Assembly: GCA_023374025.1 (NCBI GenBank) | Contig: SIJG01000065.1 | Coordinates: 233,496 to 297,495 of the forward strand | DNA from: Heterodera schachtii | Lineage: Eukaryota > Nematoda > Chromadorea > Rhabditida > Heteroderidae | Length of the DNA stretch: 64,000 bases | Reading direction: 5' to 3' | Shown here: positions 1-9,557 of the stretch, piece after piece | How positions within the stretch are numbered: the stretch's first letter is position 1 | Layout: the number at the start of each line of letters is the position of its first letter | Notes under the pieces: generated by a model | Database searches by the model: none | What the model was told of the DNA's origin: nothing | What the model saw: the letters and a program-made list of their open reading frames with translations, nothing else | Program-made: the position numbers and the translations under genes

Positions 1-529
1 TTTTGAAAACACGGCGGGCGAGGTCCGGCGGTGCCGATAGGCGCCGCCGGGGAAAATTTTTTATAATTTTTAATCAAATTGTTAACAAATCTTGTCCAAA
101 AATGACTAAATTTAGCGATTTTGAGGCAAAAATTTCTCAAGAAAAATATGATTTTTAGGGTGCGGCGGTGCCGATAGGCGCCGCCGGGAATTTTTTGAAA
201 ATTTCAATGCAATTTATTAACCAAAATTGTAAAAAATTGTTAATTTTTTGAAAAAAAATTCAAAAAAAATTTCCGAAAATTTCCGACTTTTTATCAAAAA
301 TGTCGGAAATCGGAAGTCGGAATTCCGACGTCCAAAATTTTTTCGGAAATCGGAAATCGGAATTCCGACCCCAAAAATGTCGGAAATCGGAAATCGGAAG
401 TCGGAAATCGGAATTCCGTGCCATCCCTGGTAGACACCCCAAACCAAGCGGAAAATCTTTTTTCGTGCTTTATATAAGCATATCAAGTGCACAGAAATTT
501 TTGGCATTTGCCTAAAAATCCCAGCCCTA
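1..529. mobile_element. Right halves of two nested hAT-like elements (left ends outside window)
   Basis: These are the same elements as at 8142-9557, seen here only from the middle onward. The inner one ends at 429 with CCATCCCTG followed by GTAGACAC. The outer one ends at 529 with CCCAGCCCTA followed by GTAATCAC (530-537). The interior has two copies of the GC cassette (25-52, 162-188) and many TCGGAAATCGGAA repeats at 300-415. Those repeats keep several frames open, but they are not coding. Confidence 0.8.
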
Positions 530-1654
530 GTAATCACGAAATAGATAAAACCATGAGAAAAAAAAATTTATGTTTTATGAAATAATGCCATAGAACCCAA
601 ATATGTTATAAATTCAAAAATTTGCCAAATTTCCTTTGATTATTTTTTCCATTTTTAAATGATCATTTCCAAGGACGAATACCAGCCCTGATTTAACTAT
701 ATATTTCTTGAAAATGTGATCATTAAGGCTGGGATTTTTAGGCAAATGCATAAAATTTCTGCGCATAAATAAATAAATAGATTTTAAGTAATTAAATTTT
801 GTTAATAATTATTTTTCAGAATCCTAAAAGAGTCTGGTTTAGTTCGAATTTAATTCTCTATCATAACATATTAGCTTCTTTAGATTTGCTGCCAGATTTG
901 ACTATTAACAGTTATTTTTTAATTATCTGTTAATAGCCTATCGTATGATGATGACAAATTCTGGTTTTTAGGTCTTATTTTAAATTTTACTTTTTCAGTC
1001 ACAAACCGATAGAGAAAAACGTTTGCTTGAATTCTCTTTGTTTTACACCCATAATTAATGCAAAATTTTCTCAAAAATTCATCCCCCAAAATTTAATGTA
1101 TAAAATCCCTATCTCAAACTCAAAAAAAGTCATAAAAATAAATTTTTATGAATTTTCGGGGCTGCCTATTCGTCTTCTTCCCCAGCAGAATCAATCTTAT
1201 GAGCTACGGTGTAATGCTTTCCTCTATTTCCATAACGCAAAAAATTTTTTTTCATTTTCATTCCAACACTTTCGGACATTAGCATTTTCATTTTTTTGGG
1301 TCTTTTATGTCATTATTTTACAAAATGTTTTCATAAGTGGCCCGTTTCTTCATTGAGCTTGCCTCATAATTTAGTGTCTTTTTTCCAATTTTCTCGCAAA
1401 TTCACCCGCCTGAACGTCCTAAAGCAATTTTAATTTTGGAAAAGCCGGTCCCATAAATACCAACTTTTTTAAACCTTTTTTCTGTCATTATTCATTTAAT
1501 TACTTTCGTCCTTTGCCATATAATAATTCCTGTAAAAAAAGCAAGTTAACTTTGATTTCTTAGTTTTTAATTTCAGAAAAAAACATAACAACAATTGCCG
1601 CATATCAAATAAGCATATGTATGTGGAAAATTTCTGCATCAAGAATAGGCGGAA

Positions 1655-2340
1655 TTATCTTATAATTGAAACCCAATTCAGTCCGGTCAGAGCGGATTTT
1701 TGTCGGAGTAACACCTGTCAAAAAACAAATTTAAATTAAAAATAGTATTGCTTGCACCCAAAGTCATTGTGGCAGCTGAAGAAAAAAACATCCAATTTCG
1801 TATCAACACCAGATTGGCATAAAAATTAGCTTTAATTAATTCCTCAAATTCATGTTTCATTCGCCACGCAAGCCCAATGAGCGGTTCCGATCTATCGGAT
1901 TCCCACCAATCGCTTAACAGAAATATTTTAAGCATAGTTTTAAGATACCGTATATGCTCTAATTATAACCCATGGGGGATTATTTTTCAACCTCCTCAGA
2001 AAAGGGGGGATAATTAGAGACTGGGAGATTATGACAGAGGGATTATTTTTCAAAACACCTCGTAGACTGGGGGATAATTGGAGACTGCGGGATTAATAGA
2101 GACTGGGCTATAATTAGAGCATATACGATAGGTGGATTATCTTTGGAAAATAAAAAATACATTATTGGATTTTGTTAAAAAAAACCTTATAATTTTGATC
2201 ATTTTTATTTGTATAGTTGGGGTAAACCACTCCGAAGTTCTGACCGCCCTTTCGTATTGGTCGTCCTCATAACGAACAACGAACACATTGATCTCATTTA
2301 TGTCGGTTAATTTGAAGCAGTGATGAACTGAGCAAATGCT
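1655..2340 (-). pseudogene. 3' end of duplicated secreted-protein gene (truncated)
   Basis: Copies the last three exons (11 partial, 12, 13) of the gene at 10684-13826. It includes the block around residues YEDDQYERAVRTSEW and the block DWWESDRSEPLIGLAWRMKH. The exons are still open, but the 5' part is missing because the sequence switches inside exon 11, at 2340/2341, into what looks like a BEL LTR. With no promoter, signal peptide or first ten exons, it cannot encode the full protein. Confidence 0.75.
1946..2130. mobile_element. Mariner-like MITE, 185 bp (left copy)
   Basis: Terminal inverted repeats TACCGTATATGCTCTAATTA and its complement (one mismatch near the right tip) bound 185 bp. 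The interior alternates ggggataattagagactggg-type blocks. The ends start and finish with TA, as expected for Tc1/mariner-type insertions. It lies in the intron between exons 11 and 12 of the duplicated gene. A longer relative is at 49515-50064. Confidence 0.7.
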
Positions 2341-2790
2341 TGTTGAACACGGAAGCGAATTCAAAGAATTTAGGATAAAAGGACAAACCACCCTCCCCTC
2401 CTCTTAATTGCGTTAATTGTCCGCCTCCGCTTATTTAGTGATTTATTCCCCTTGCCCTCACTTCATTTACTCACAAACAAAGGGGAACAAATCGGCCCAA
2501 ATGTTGCGATCAATTCCGATTTCCACCCAAATAAAAAGATTTAGCAAAAGCAACTGACTGATCAAAAACAAAATTCCTTAATCCAATCTCATTAAAAATG
2601 TCAGTCGCTTTGGCACTCTTACCCCACTTTTTTATCCTCACATACAATCACATTTCCAATCGCCCATAATAAAGCTTAAAAACAAAAAAGTCAACCAAAT
2701 TTCTCCAATAAAATTCATCGACTGTTCCGTACCGGTCCCGGACGGAATATCTGGGGGGCAATCTGCGTGCACTGAACGCTACGGAAAACA
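2341..2790 (+). mobile_element. Probable 5' LTR of BEL/Pao element
   Basis: Begins with TGTTGAAC exactly where the left direct repeat loses homology to its partner. TGTTG is a common first pentamer of BEL/Pao LTRs. A plausible end is the CA near 2790 (GGAAAACA). Two AATAAA-type signals lie inside. The matching 3' LTR is absent, so the right border is inferred and may be wrong by tens of bases. Confidence 0.45.
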
Positions 2791-2819
2791 GGCAAATAAG
2801 TGATTAAAAAATTGTTAAG

Positions 2820-3245
2820 CAAATTTATCAAAAAAAAAATTGATTTAATCCTTTCGGATCAAAATCAATTAAGTGATTAAATTTTGCTAGGCAAATTTAA
2901 TAACAAAATTTGAATTAATCCTTTCAGACCAAAATCCAAAAATTATTTGATTTGATCAATTAAGATTAAAATCGAATAAAATTTGATTTGGTCCAAACGG
3001 ATTAAAATCAAATTCATCTGATTTGATCCCCTCCGGATTAAACTCAATCAAAACCATTCGATTTGATCAATTAAGATTAAAATCGTTTAAGGTTTAAATT
3101 CTGATTTGTCATTTCAGACTGAAATCAGAAGCAAACAAATTTGACTTGGTCCATTCGGATTAAAGTCGATTTTTCATTGGTTTGGTCCTTCCGGACTAAA
3201 ATCTAAGACTTTGATTTGGCTTTTTCAGGCTGAAATCAAAATCTT
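2820..3245. repeat. Degenerate tandem repeat in BEL leader
   Basis: Imperfect units of roughly 40 bases built from GATTTGATC and CGGATTAAAATC are repeated about ten times between the presumed LTR and the gag start. No ORF is seen here. It resembles the repeat-rich untranslated leaders of some LTR elements. Confidence 0.6.
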
Positions 3246-3338
3246 TCGCTCATCCTCACTCCGGAACGCATTATCCTGAGTAAGAACGCATTAAAATATT
3301 AAATTAATTAGTTGGGCTTTGGTCGTCTGAGTTCAAAA

Positions 3339-5834
3339 ATGGCGCGAATGCTAAAAAGTAGGCTCAACATAGCTGTGGATCAGCTTAATGAGTTGCTTCC
3401 ACACACCCATGAAAAGGCTAATAAGGGGATGAATGAGGGTGAATTGGAACGTCGGATTCAAATGATAAATGAGGATATAGTCGAAATAAACAAAACGGTC
3501 GGGGAAATCAAGAGAATCACAGAGGAATGGACTGCAATAATCGTTAAAATGGCAGCTAAGGATCAGGACGCTGCACAAGACGATTATGACAGTTACATTG
3601 CCCAACTCGACTTAACGGCAAAGATGAAAAGCACAGGGCCACACATCCGGACAATCAAAAATACGTTGACAGGCCTTTCGGCAGCCAAGTCCGATCTCGC
3701 CAAAATCCAGGGGCAGCCATTAACCAGCGGTGGAACTACCACTCAACAAGGGGTGGGAGGAACCACCGGCGGACAGCCGGCTGGAGGACAAGCGGCTGGC
3801 AGAATGCAGTATCAAGTGGAAATTGCCAAAATTAAACCACAGCCTTTTTCCGGAGGAAAAATGGAATGGAACTCATGGTTCCCTGTGTACAATTTGGCAA
3901 TCCACAGTGATCCAACCAAGCCTAAATTCCTAAAAATGGCCGATTTGCTATCTCTATTAAAGGGAGAAGCAAGGGACTTGGTCCTTGGGCTACAGTTGAC
4001 TGATGCCGATTACGATTTGGCCATCAAAACGTTAATGGACAGATACGACGATAATAGTCATACTGTCAGAGAGTTGCATCGACAATTGATCACTCTTAAG
4101 GCAAGTCAGTCGTTTGAAGATGACAAAAAACTGCTGGTGGACATTATGCGAATTACGAGGATGCTCAAAAGCAACCTGCAGGACATCAATGTTCCAACAA
4201 TTTGGCTAACCCTGGAACAAAAAATTTCCAAAGGAATTCTTCGACAACTCCAAACCGGCAAAGTTCTTGCCGGTAATGCATGGGATACTGACAAATTCCT
4301 TGAAAAATTGAAGGAAATTGTAACGGCGGAAGAAGCAGTGGAAGATATTTATTTTCAATCTCACTCCCGGAGGGAGTTGGACAAAAGACCAAGAAGCGAT
4401 GTGCGGCCCACCAATCGACGATTCCTTTCCACAATTCAGGCCACAGTGGAAAATAAAAATGTGCCAAATAAACAGTACGTAACCAAACCCAAGTTTAGGT
4501 ACGGTCAACAGTTTGACCAACAGAAGGGTAAAGTTCCTTTTAAGCCTAAAGCATGCAGTTTTTGTGGACAAGAACACTGGAGTTCGGACTGTCCACAGTA
4601 CAAAGATACAAAATCAAGGCTGGAAAAGGCAAAAGAGAAAAAACTTTGCCTACGATGCCTAGGCTCGGGCCACGGAACAAGAGAATGTCAAGCCCGGCCC
4701 CGCAGTTGTTGGTACTGCAAAAAGGGAGGGCATAATAAGGCTTTCTGTTCCTTTCAATTCGGTGGTCAGAAACAAACTGCCAATCCAAGGCAGGGAGTCA
4801 CAACGCAACAAGTGAATTTCACATCTGATGACAAGGAACAATCACTCTTGTCAGATGATCAGAAATCAGACACTTCAAATCAAAGGAAATTGTTATTGAG
4901 CAGAGAAATAACACAAGTGAATTTCACATCTGATGACAAGGAACAATCACTCGTGTCAGATGATCAGAAATCAGACACTTCAAATCAAAGGAAATTGTTA
5001 TTGAGCAGAGAAATAACAGTGTTTAATCCGCAAAAGCCGAACTTTCAAAAGAAGGTTCTGGCATTTTTTGACAGCGGATCCGAACGATCCTATGTCACAA
5101 AAGAGTTGGCAATGAAGTTAAAACTGCAAGCTAAGGAGCCGACACAAATCAGACTGGTGGGATTTGCAGAAGCTGATCTTGGCACATTCACAATGAGAAT
5201 GACCAAAGTGGGAGTGGACACGTTAGATGGCCGAAAATTAATTGAATCACAAATTACGGATCATCTCCTACGCGACATTGCCACTGTAAAAGCGGAGGAC
5301 GTACCGGAATTTGAACTCCAGAAGGAGAAGCTCTCCGTCCCTACAGTCAACGAACAGCCGCAAATCCTCATCGGTGTTGATTATTATGTCGAATTTGACA
5401 TATGCCCGGACAGGAAGCTCCCGAGCGGGTTTTGGATCGCGGATTCTTCTGTAGGAAAATTCATCTGTGGAAAGGGCAAACTTACAGGACCTAACCAGGC
5501 AGACAGTACGTGCACTTCCTTTACAATAAAGGAAGTTGAAGAGAAAGAAGCCAAAGAAGAAAGATTAAACAAAATGGTTGAAAGTTTCTTCAGTTTGGAA
5601 ACAGCTGGAATGGCAGACGCTCTGCTTCCCACTGACAATGAACAGTGGCCCGAAAATTTCAGTAAAGAACTGCGCTTTGACGAGCTGGAAGGACGTTACG
5701 AGGATCCCCTTCCCTGGAACGACAGGGCACCAGAACTCAAATCCAATTATGGCCTCGCCAGGGGAAGACTCGAGAGCATTTTGAAGAAATTAAGCGACGA
5801 AGAGTTCAAACATTACAATGATACGATTCAATGA
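3339..5834 (+). CDS. BEL/Pao retrotransposon Gag and protease region
   Basis: Structural and protease part of a BEL/Pao polyprotein. The first sensible ATG is at 3339 (AAAATGGCG context); the frame is open further upstream without an ATG. In order it has an N-terminal coiled coil, a DUF1759-type capsid region (block PQPFSGGKMEWNSWF near residue 165), three CCHC-like zinc knuckles (CSFCGQEHWSSDC, CLRCLGSGHGTREC, CWYCKKGGHNKAFC), and a DUF1758 aspartic protease with the active-site block FFDSGSERSYV. A 105-bp (35-residue) exact tandem duplication lies between the knuckles and the protease (about 4808-5017). The frame ends early at a tandem 13-bp duplication near 5820-5845 that throws the reverse transcriptase into another frame. 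The element is therefore decayed. Confidence 0.85.
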   Translation: MARMLKSRLNIAVDQLNELLPHTHEKANKGMNEGELERRIQMINEDIVEINKTVGEIKRITEEWTAIIVKMAAKDQDAAQDDYDSYIAQLDLTAKMKSTGPHIRTIKNTLTGLSAAKSDLAKIQGQPLTSGGTTTQQGVGGTTGGQPAGGQAAGRMQYQVEIAKIKPQPFSGGKMEWNSWFPVYNLAIHSDPTKPKFLKMADLLSLLKGEARDLVLGLQLTDADYDLAIKTLMDRYDDNSHTVRELHRQLITLKASQSFEDDKKLLVDIMRITRMLKSNLQDINVPTIWLTLEQKISKGILRQLQTGKVLAGNAWDTDKFLEKLKEIVTAEEAVEDIYFQSHSRRELDKRPRSDVRPTNRRFLSTIQATVENKNVPNKQYVTKPKFRYGQQFDQQKGKVPFKPKACSFCGQEHWSSDCPQYKDTKSRLEKAKEKKLCLRCLGSGHGTRECQARPRSCWYCKKGGHNKAFCSFQFGGQKQTANPRQGVTTQQVNFTSDDKEQSLLSDDQKSDTSNQRKLLLSREITQVNFTSDDKEQSLVSDDQKSDTSNQRKLLLSREITVFNPQKPNFQKKVLAFFDSGSERSYVTKELAMKLKLQAKEPTQIRLVGFAEADLGTFTMRMTKVGVDTLDGRKLIESQITDHLLRDIATVKAEDVPEFELQKEKLSVPTVNEQPQILIGVDYYVEFDICPDRKLPSGFWIADSSVGKFICGKGKLTGPNQADSTCTSFTIKEVEEKEAKEERLNKMVESFFSLETAGMADALLPTDNEQWPENFSKELRFDELEGRYEDPLPWNDRAPELKSNYGLARGRLESILKKLSDEEFKHYNDTIQ

Positions 5835-7914
5835 TACGATTCAAAACCAATTGAAGATGGGAATCGTGGAAATGGTGCCAAATCCTAAGGAAGCAACTGG
5901 TATACTCCATTACCTTCCGCACCTGGCGGTCGTTAAAATTGACCATCAAACAACCAAACTTCGGATTGTTTACGATGGTTCGGCACATGGAAAGGATGCA
6001 CCATCATTAAACCAATGCCTGGACAAAGGACCATAGCTGCTTAATGACTTAGTTGGCGTCCTCCTCAGATGTCGACTGCCGAACGTTTTAATAAGTGCGG
6101 ACATTGAAAAGGCCTTTCTTCAAATTCAAATCAGGGAAAAAGATAGGGATGCATTGCGCTTCCTATGGTTGGACGAGAATGGCCAGGTCAAAACCTTTCG
6201 CTTTCGCAGAGTACCATTTGGCCTGATAAGCAGCCCAGCCCATTTGGCCGTTACTCTGAAGCATCATCTAAATCACTCCAAACATCCAGCCGCACAACAA
6301 ATTGCGGACAACATTTATGTGGACAATGTCCTGCTGGGCCTTGTGGAGGCTAAACTTTTGGAACAAAGTTGCCGAGAGATGAGGCAAATATTTGCTGAAG
6401 CAAAAATGAATCTCAGAGAGTTTGCTTCGAATGAAACTGAACAAATAAAAGTTTTGCCTAAGGAATGGGTGGCCGACCATTCTAAATTAAAAATACTGGG
6501 GATTAAATGGAATCCGACAACGGGCATGTTCGAATTCAGTCTCCCACCCTTTCTGACAAAGGAAGTCACCAAAAGAACCATTCTTTCGCACTTGGCCGGA
6601 GTGTTTGACCCGATGGGACTCTTGTCACTTTGCTGTCTGGCAAAATTCTTCTTTCGAAGCTTTGGTCAAAAAATTACGAGTGGGACCAAAAGTTGGATGA
6701 CCAGTTTCACTCAATTTGGGCCAACGTCAGAGAAGATTGGCCGGAAATTAAGTTCAAAGTGCCAAGGAGAGTCTGTTCAACATCGCCAAAACAACAGCAA
6801 ATTCATGTTTTCGCCGACGCTTCAGGATACGCGTTAGGAATTTGTGCTTACATTCGGACGGTTGGTGACGACCAAATCGAATCCAATTTGTTGTTTGCGA
6901 AAAGTTTGGTGGTGCCATTAAAAACGCCTGAAAAGAGGGGAACAATCCCTCGACTTGAGCTTCAAGCCCTCAAAATTGCGACAAAAATCGCAGAAAAGAT
7001 TGAGAAAGAACTGAACATTTCTTTCTCAGTCCAATTGTGGACTGATTCAAAAGATGTTGTGGACTGGTTAAAGTCCACTAAAAAACAAGAAAGATATGTG
7101 GAAAACCGTCTCAAGAAAATTCGAAAATTTTCTGTTGGGTTCATCTCCGGGATCACAAATCCTGCCGACATTGCCTCAAGGGGGTCAAGCGCAGCTGAAT
7201 TGGCCAGAAATAAAATGTGGTGGCATGGCCCCGACTGGCTTCAAAAAAGTGAAATACGATGGGCGGCAGAACAGCATAAATACATCCCGGAAAGGGATCA
7301 CCCGGGCCTCAGAACGATCGATCAAGCAACAGAAATCAATCTCCAAATTAAAGAATTGGCGGCTGAACCAACCATCGATCCCAAGAGATTCTCGTCCTGG
7401 GCCAAGCTTCGAGTGACCTTAGCATTGGTTCTCCGTTTTTGGGCCCCCAAAACCAGACCGCCGCTGATTGGCTCTGTGGAAGAAAAAGTTAAAGGGATAA
7501 AGGCGGTTACAGCCGAAGAGCTAACAAAAGCCGACATTCTACTAATCAGAATGGCCCAAAGAGAGCTCCCTCCTGATAAGCAATCCGAAATGAACCTTCA
7601 ATTGTTCTTAGACCCTGACGGAATTCTGAGAACGAAAGGAAGGATTCAACAGGGCGACATTTTAGAATTGGCCAAAGAACCAATTCTTTTGCCCAACAAA
7701 GCGGAAATAACGCATTTAACCATAAGCGCTATACACTACAAAAATCATGCGGGAACCAATTATGTCCTAGCGGAGCTGAGACAAAATTATTGGATCCCAC
7801 AAGCCAGAAGGACAATCCGACAAGTCATTCAAAGCAGCCGAAGTCGACACTTTTGCCGAATTTGTCACAAATTTAAAGCAAAACCATTCCCGAACCAGCC
7901 AATGCCGCAATTTT
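5820..7914 (+). pseudogene. BEL/Pao reverse transcriptase, RNase H and partial integrase (broken)
   Basis: Continuation of the retrotransposon polyprotein in pieces. It shifts frame at about 5830, has an in-frame TAG at 6034-6036, and shifts frame again at about 6640. Recognisable parts are the reverse transcriptase (ADIEKAFLQI, the FRRVPFG block, and YVDN where YVDD is usual), the Pao A17-type linker (SHLAGVFDPMGLLS), RNase H (VFADASGYALGICAY, RGTIPRLELQAL, LWTDSKDVVDW) and the zinc-binding head of the integrase (HYKNHAG...CRICHKFK). Homology ends near 7914, before the integrase catalytic core, and no 3' LTR follows. This is a 3'-truncated, dead copy. Confidence 0.85.
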
Positions 7915-8141
7915 CACCAAAAAAAAATACGGATTTTGCGATTTTGAGAAAGAGATATCCCGGCTGTGCCGATAGGTGCCGCTGCCGCTGGGAAAAAACT
8001 TAGGAATTTGGCAAAATGTACATTAAAAAAAGCCATTCCCTTGCCGCTTCTTTTGACAAAATTATATTGCTTTTCCCAATCGGGATTTAAAGAACATTTG
8101 CGCTTATTTGAAAACATTCTGAAACAAAAATGGGTAATCAC
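7915..8141. other. Junction sequence between BEL fragment and hAT element
   Basis: Contains a degenerate copy of the GC cassette (7958-7990, TGCCGATAGGTGCC) and an AT-rich stretch, then the 8-bp target site GTAATCAC at 8134-8141. No gene is seen. The BEL integrase seems to have been lost at or beside this cassette. Confidence 0.5.
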
Positions 8142-9557
8142 TAGGGCTGGGATTTTTTGGCACAAAAAATCGCGAAATAGAACACCTAAATAGGCAGAAA
8201 AAAAATCGCAAAATAGGCATTAAACAGGCACAAAAACCCTCAAATGGGCACTAAAATAGGCAAATAAAATTATTTTATTAACGCTTTTTAGGTAGGAAAA
8301 CACGTAAAAACTTAATCAAAACACTTATTTTGCTTATATTTTAATTGTTTTTAAAGTTTTTCGAATAAGGACAATTTTTAAACCAAAAATTTTTATCAAG
8401 AAAAAATAATTAAATTCTGAGGATCAATTTTTATGAAATTTCTTTCAATTCTTAGGGTTGTATTTTCGGAAATTTTTTTCGACTCGTTTCTTAGGGGTGT
8501 ATTTTTCGTTTTCATTGCTTTTTTTAAGGATTTTTTCGAAAATCCTTAAAATAGGCGCCAAAATGGCGAAATAGGCATAAAAATAGGCATTTAAGCATTA
8601 AGTACAAAAAGTCCAAAATAGGCACAGTTAGGCATTATAAAAGTCATTGTAGACACCAGGGATGGCATTCCGAGGCCCCAAAAATTTTCGGAAATCGGAA
8701 ATCGGAATTCCGGGGGTCCAAAATTTTTCGGAAATCGGAAATCGGATTTCCGAGGCCCAAAAATTTTTCGGAAGTAAGTCGGAAATCGGAATTCCGACCC
8801 CAAAAACGTCGGAATTCGGAAGTCGGAAATCGGAAATTTTTCAAAAAATATAAAATATAATAAAAAAAATTTTAAATATTATAATAGGCTAAATTTTTAA
8901 TTCTTAACCAAGTAAAAGCTGATTCAAAATTTTTTTGTTCTATTTAAATAAATATTTGCCTTAAAAAATTATTCAATGATTTTCATCAAAAATTTTACCT
9001 TTTTTTTAGCGGCGCGTTTTTTCAAAATTTTTGAAAACACGGCGGGCGAGGTCCGGCCGTGCCGATAGGCGCCGCCGGGGAAAATTTTTTATAATTTTTA
9101 ATCAAATTGTTAACAAATCTTGTCCAAAAATGACTAAATTTAGCGATTTTGAGGCAAAAATTTCTCAAGAAAAATATGATTTTTAGGGTGCGGCGGTGCC
9201 GATAGGCGCCGCCGGGAATTTTTTGAAAATTTCAATGCAATTTATTAACCAAAATTGTAAAAAATTGTTAATTTTTTGAAAAACAATTCAAAAAAAATTT
9301 CCGAAAATTTCCGACTTTTTATCAAAAATGTCGGAAATCGGAAGTCGGAATTCCGACGTCCAAAATTTTTTCGGAAATCGGAAATCGGAATTCCGACCCC
9401 AAAAATGTCGGAAATCGGAAATCGGAAGTCGGAAATCGGAATTCCGTGCCATCCCTGGTAGACACCCCAAACCAAGCGGAAAATCTTTTTTCGTGCTTTA
9501 TATAAGCATATCAAGTGCACAGAAATTTTTGGCATTTGCCTAAAAATCCCAGCCCTA
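8142..9557. mobile_element. Outer hAT-like MITE, interrupted by another
   Basis: Begins TAGGGCTGGGATTTTT and ends with the complement (AAAATCCCAGCCCTA), bounded by exact 8-bp duplications GTAATCAC at 8134-8141 and 9558-9565. Eight-base duplications with TAGGG/CAGGG tips are typical of hAT-superfamily transposons. It has no transposase ORF. Without the nested insertion it would be about 607 bp. The left part is rich in 'aaataggca' repeats. Confidence 0.85.
8657..9457. mobile_element. Inner hAT-like MITE nested in the outer one
   Basis: Tips CAGGGATGGCA and TGCCATCCCTG, with exact 8-bp duplications GTAGACAC at 8649-8656 and 9458-9465. It is 801 bp, non-coding, full of TCGGAAATCGGAA repeats near both ends, and carries two GC cassettes (9053-9080, 9190-9216). 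It inserted after the outer element. Confidence 0.85.

Larger units (their letters stand above)
1..2340. repeat. Left copy of large direct repeat
   Basis: This stretch is repeated almost base for base at 9029-11370. The offset is 9,028, becoming 9,029 after a one-base difference near 1240/10268. It runs off the left edge of the window, so its true left end is unknown. It contains the right ends of two nested hAT-like elements, unremarkable AT-rich DNA (540-1650, no gene seen), a mariner-like MITE and the last exons of a host gene. Because it contains host exons and TSD-flanked elements, it is a segmental duplication rather than an LTR. Homology stops abruptly at 2340/2341. Confidence 0.9.

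Noticed and set aside
217..537. Open frames at 217-537, 9245-9565 and 8591-8853
   Set aside because: They are TCGGAAATCGGAA repeats inside a MITE, open on both strands in several frames.
1027..1356. ORFs 1027-1356 and 10055-10462
   Set aside because: The two copies differ by frame-breaking indels and have Phe/Ile-rich random composition; no exon structure.
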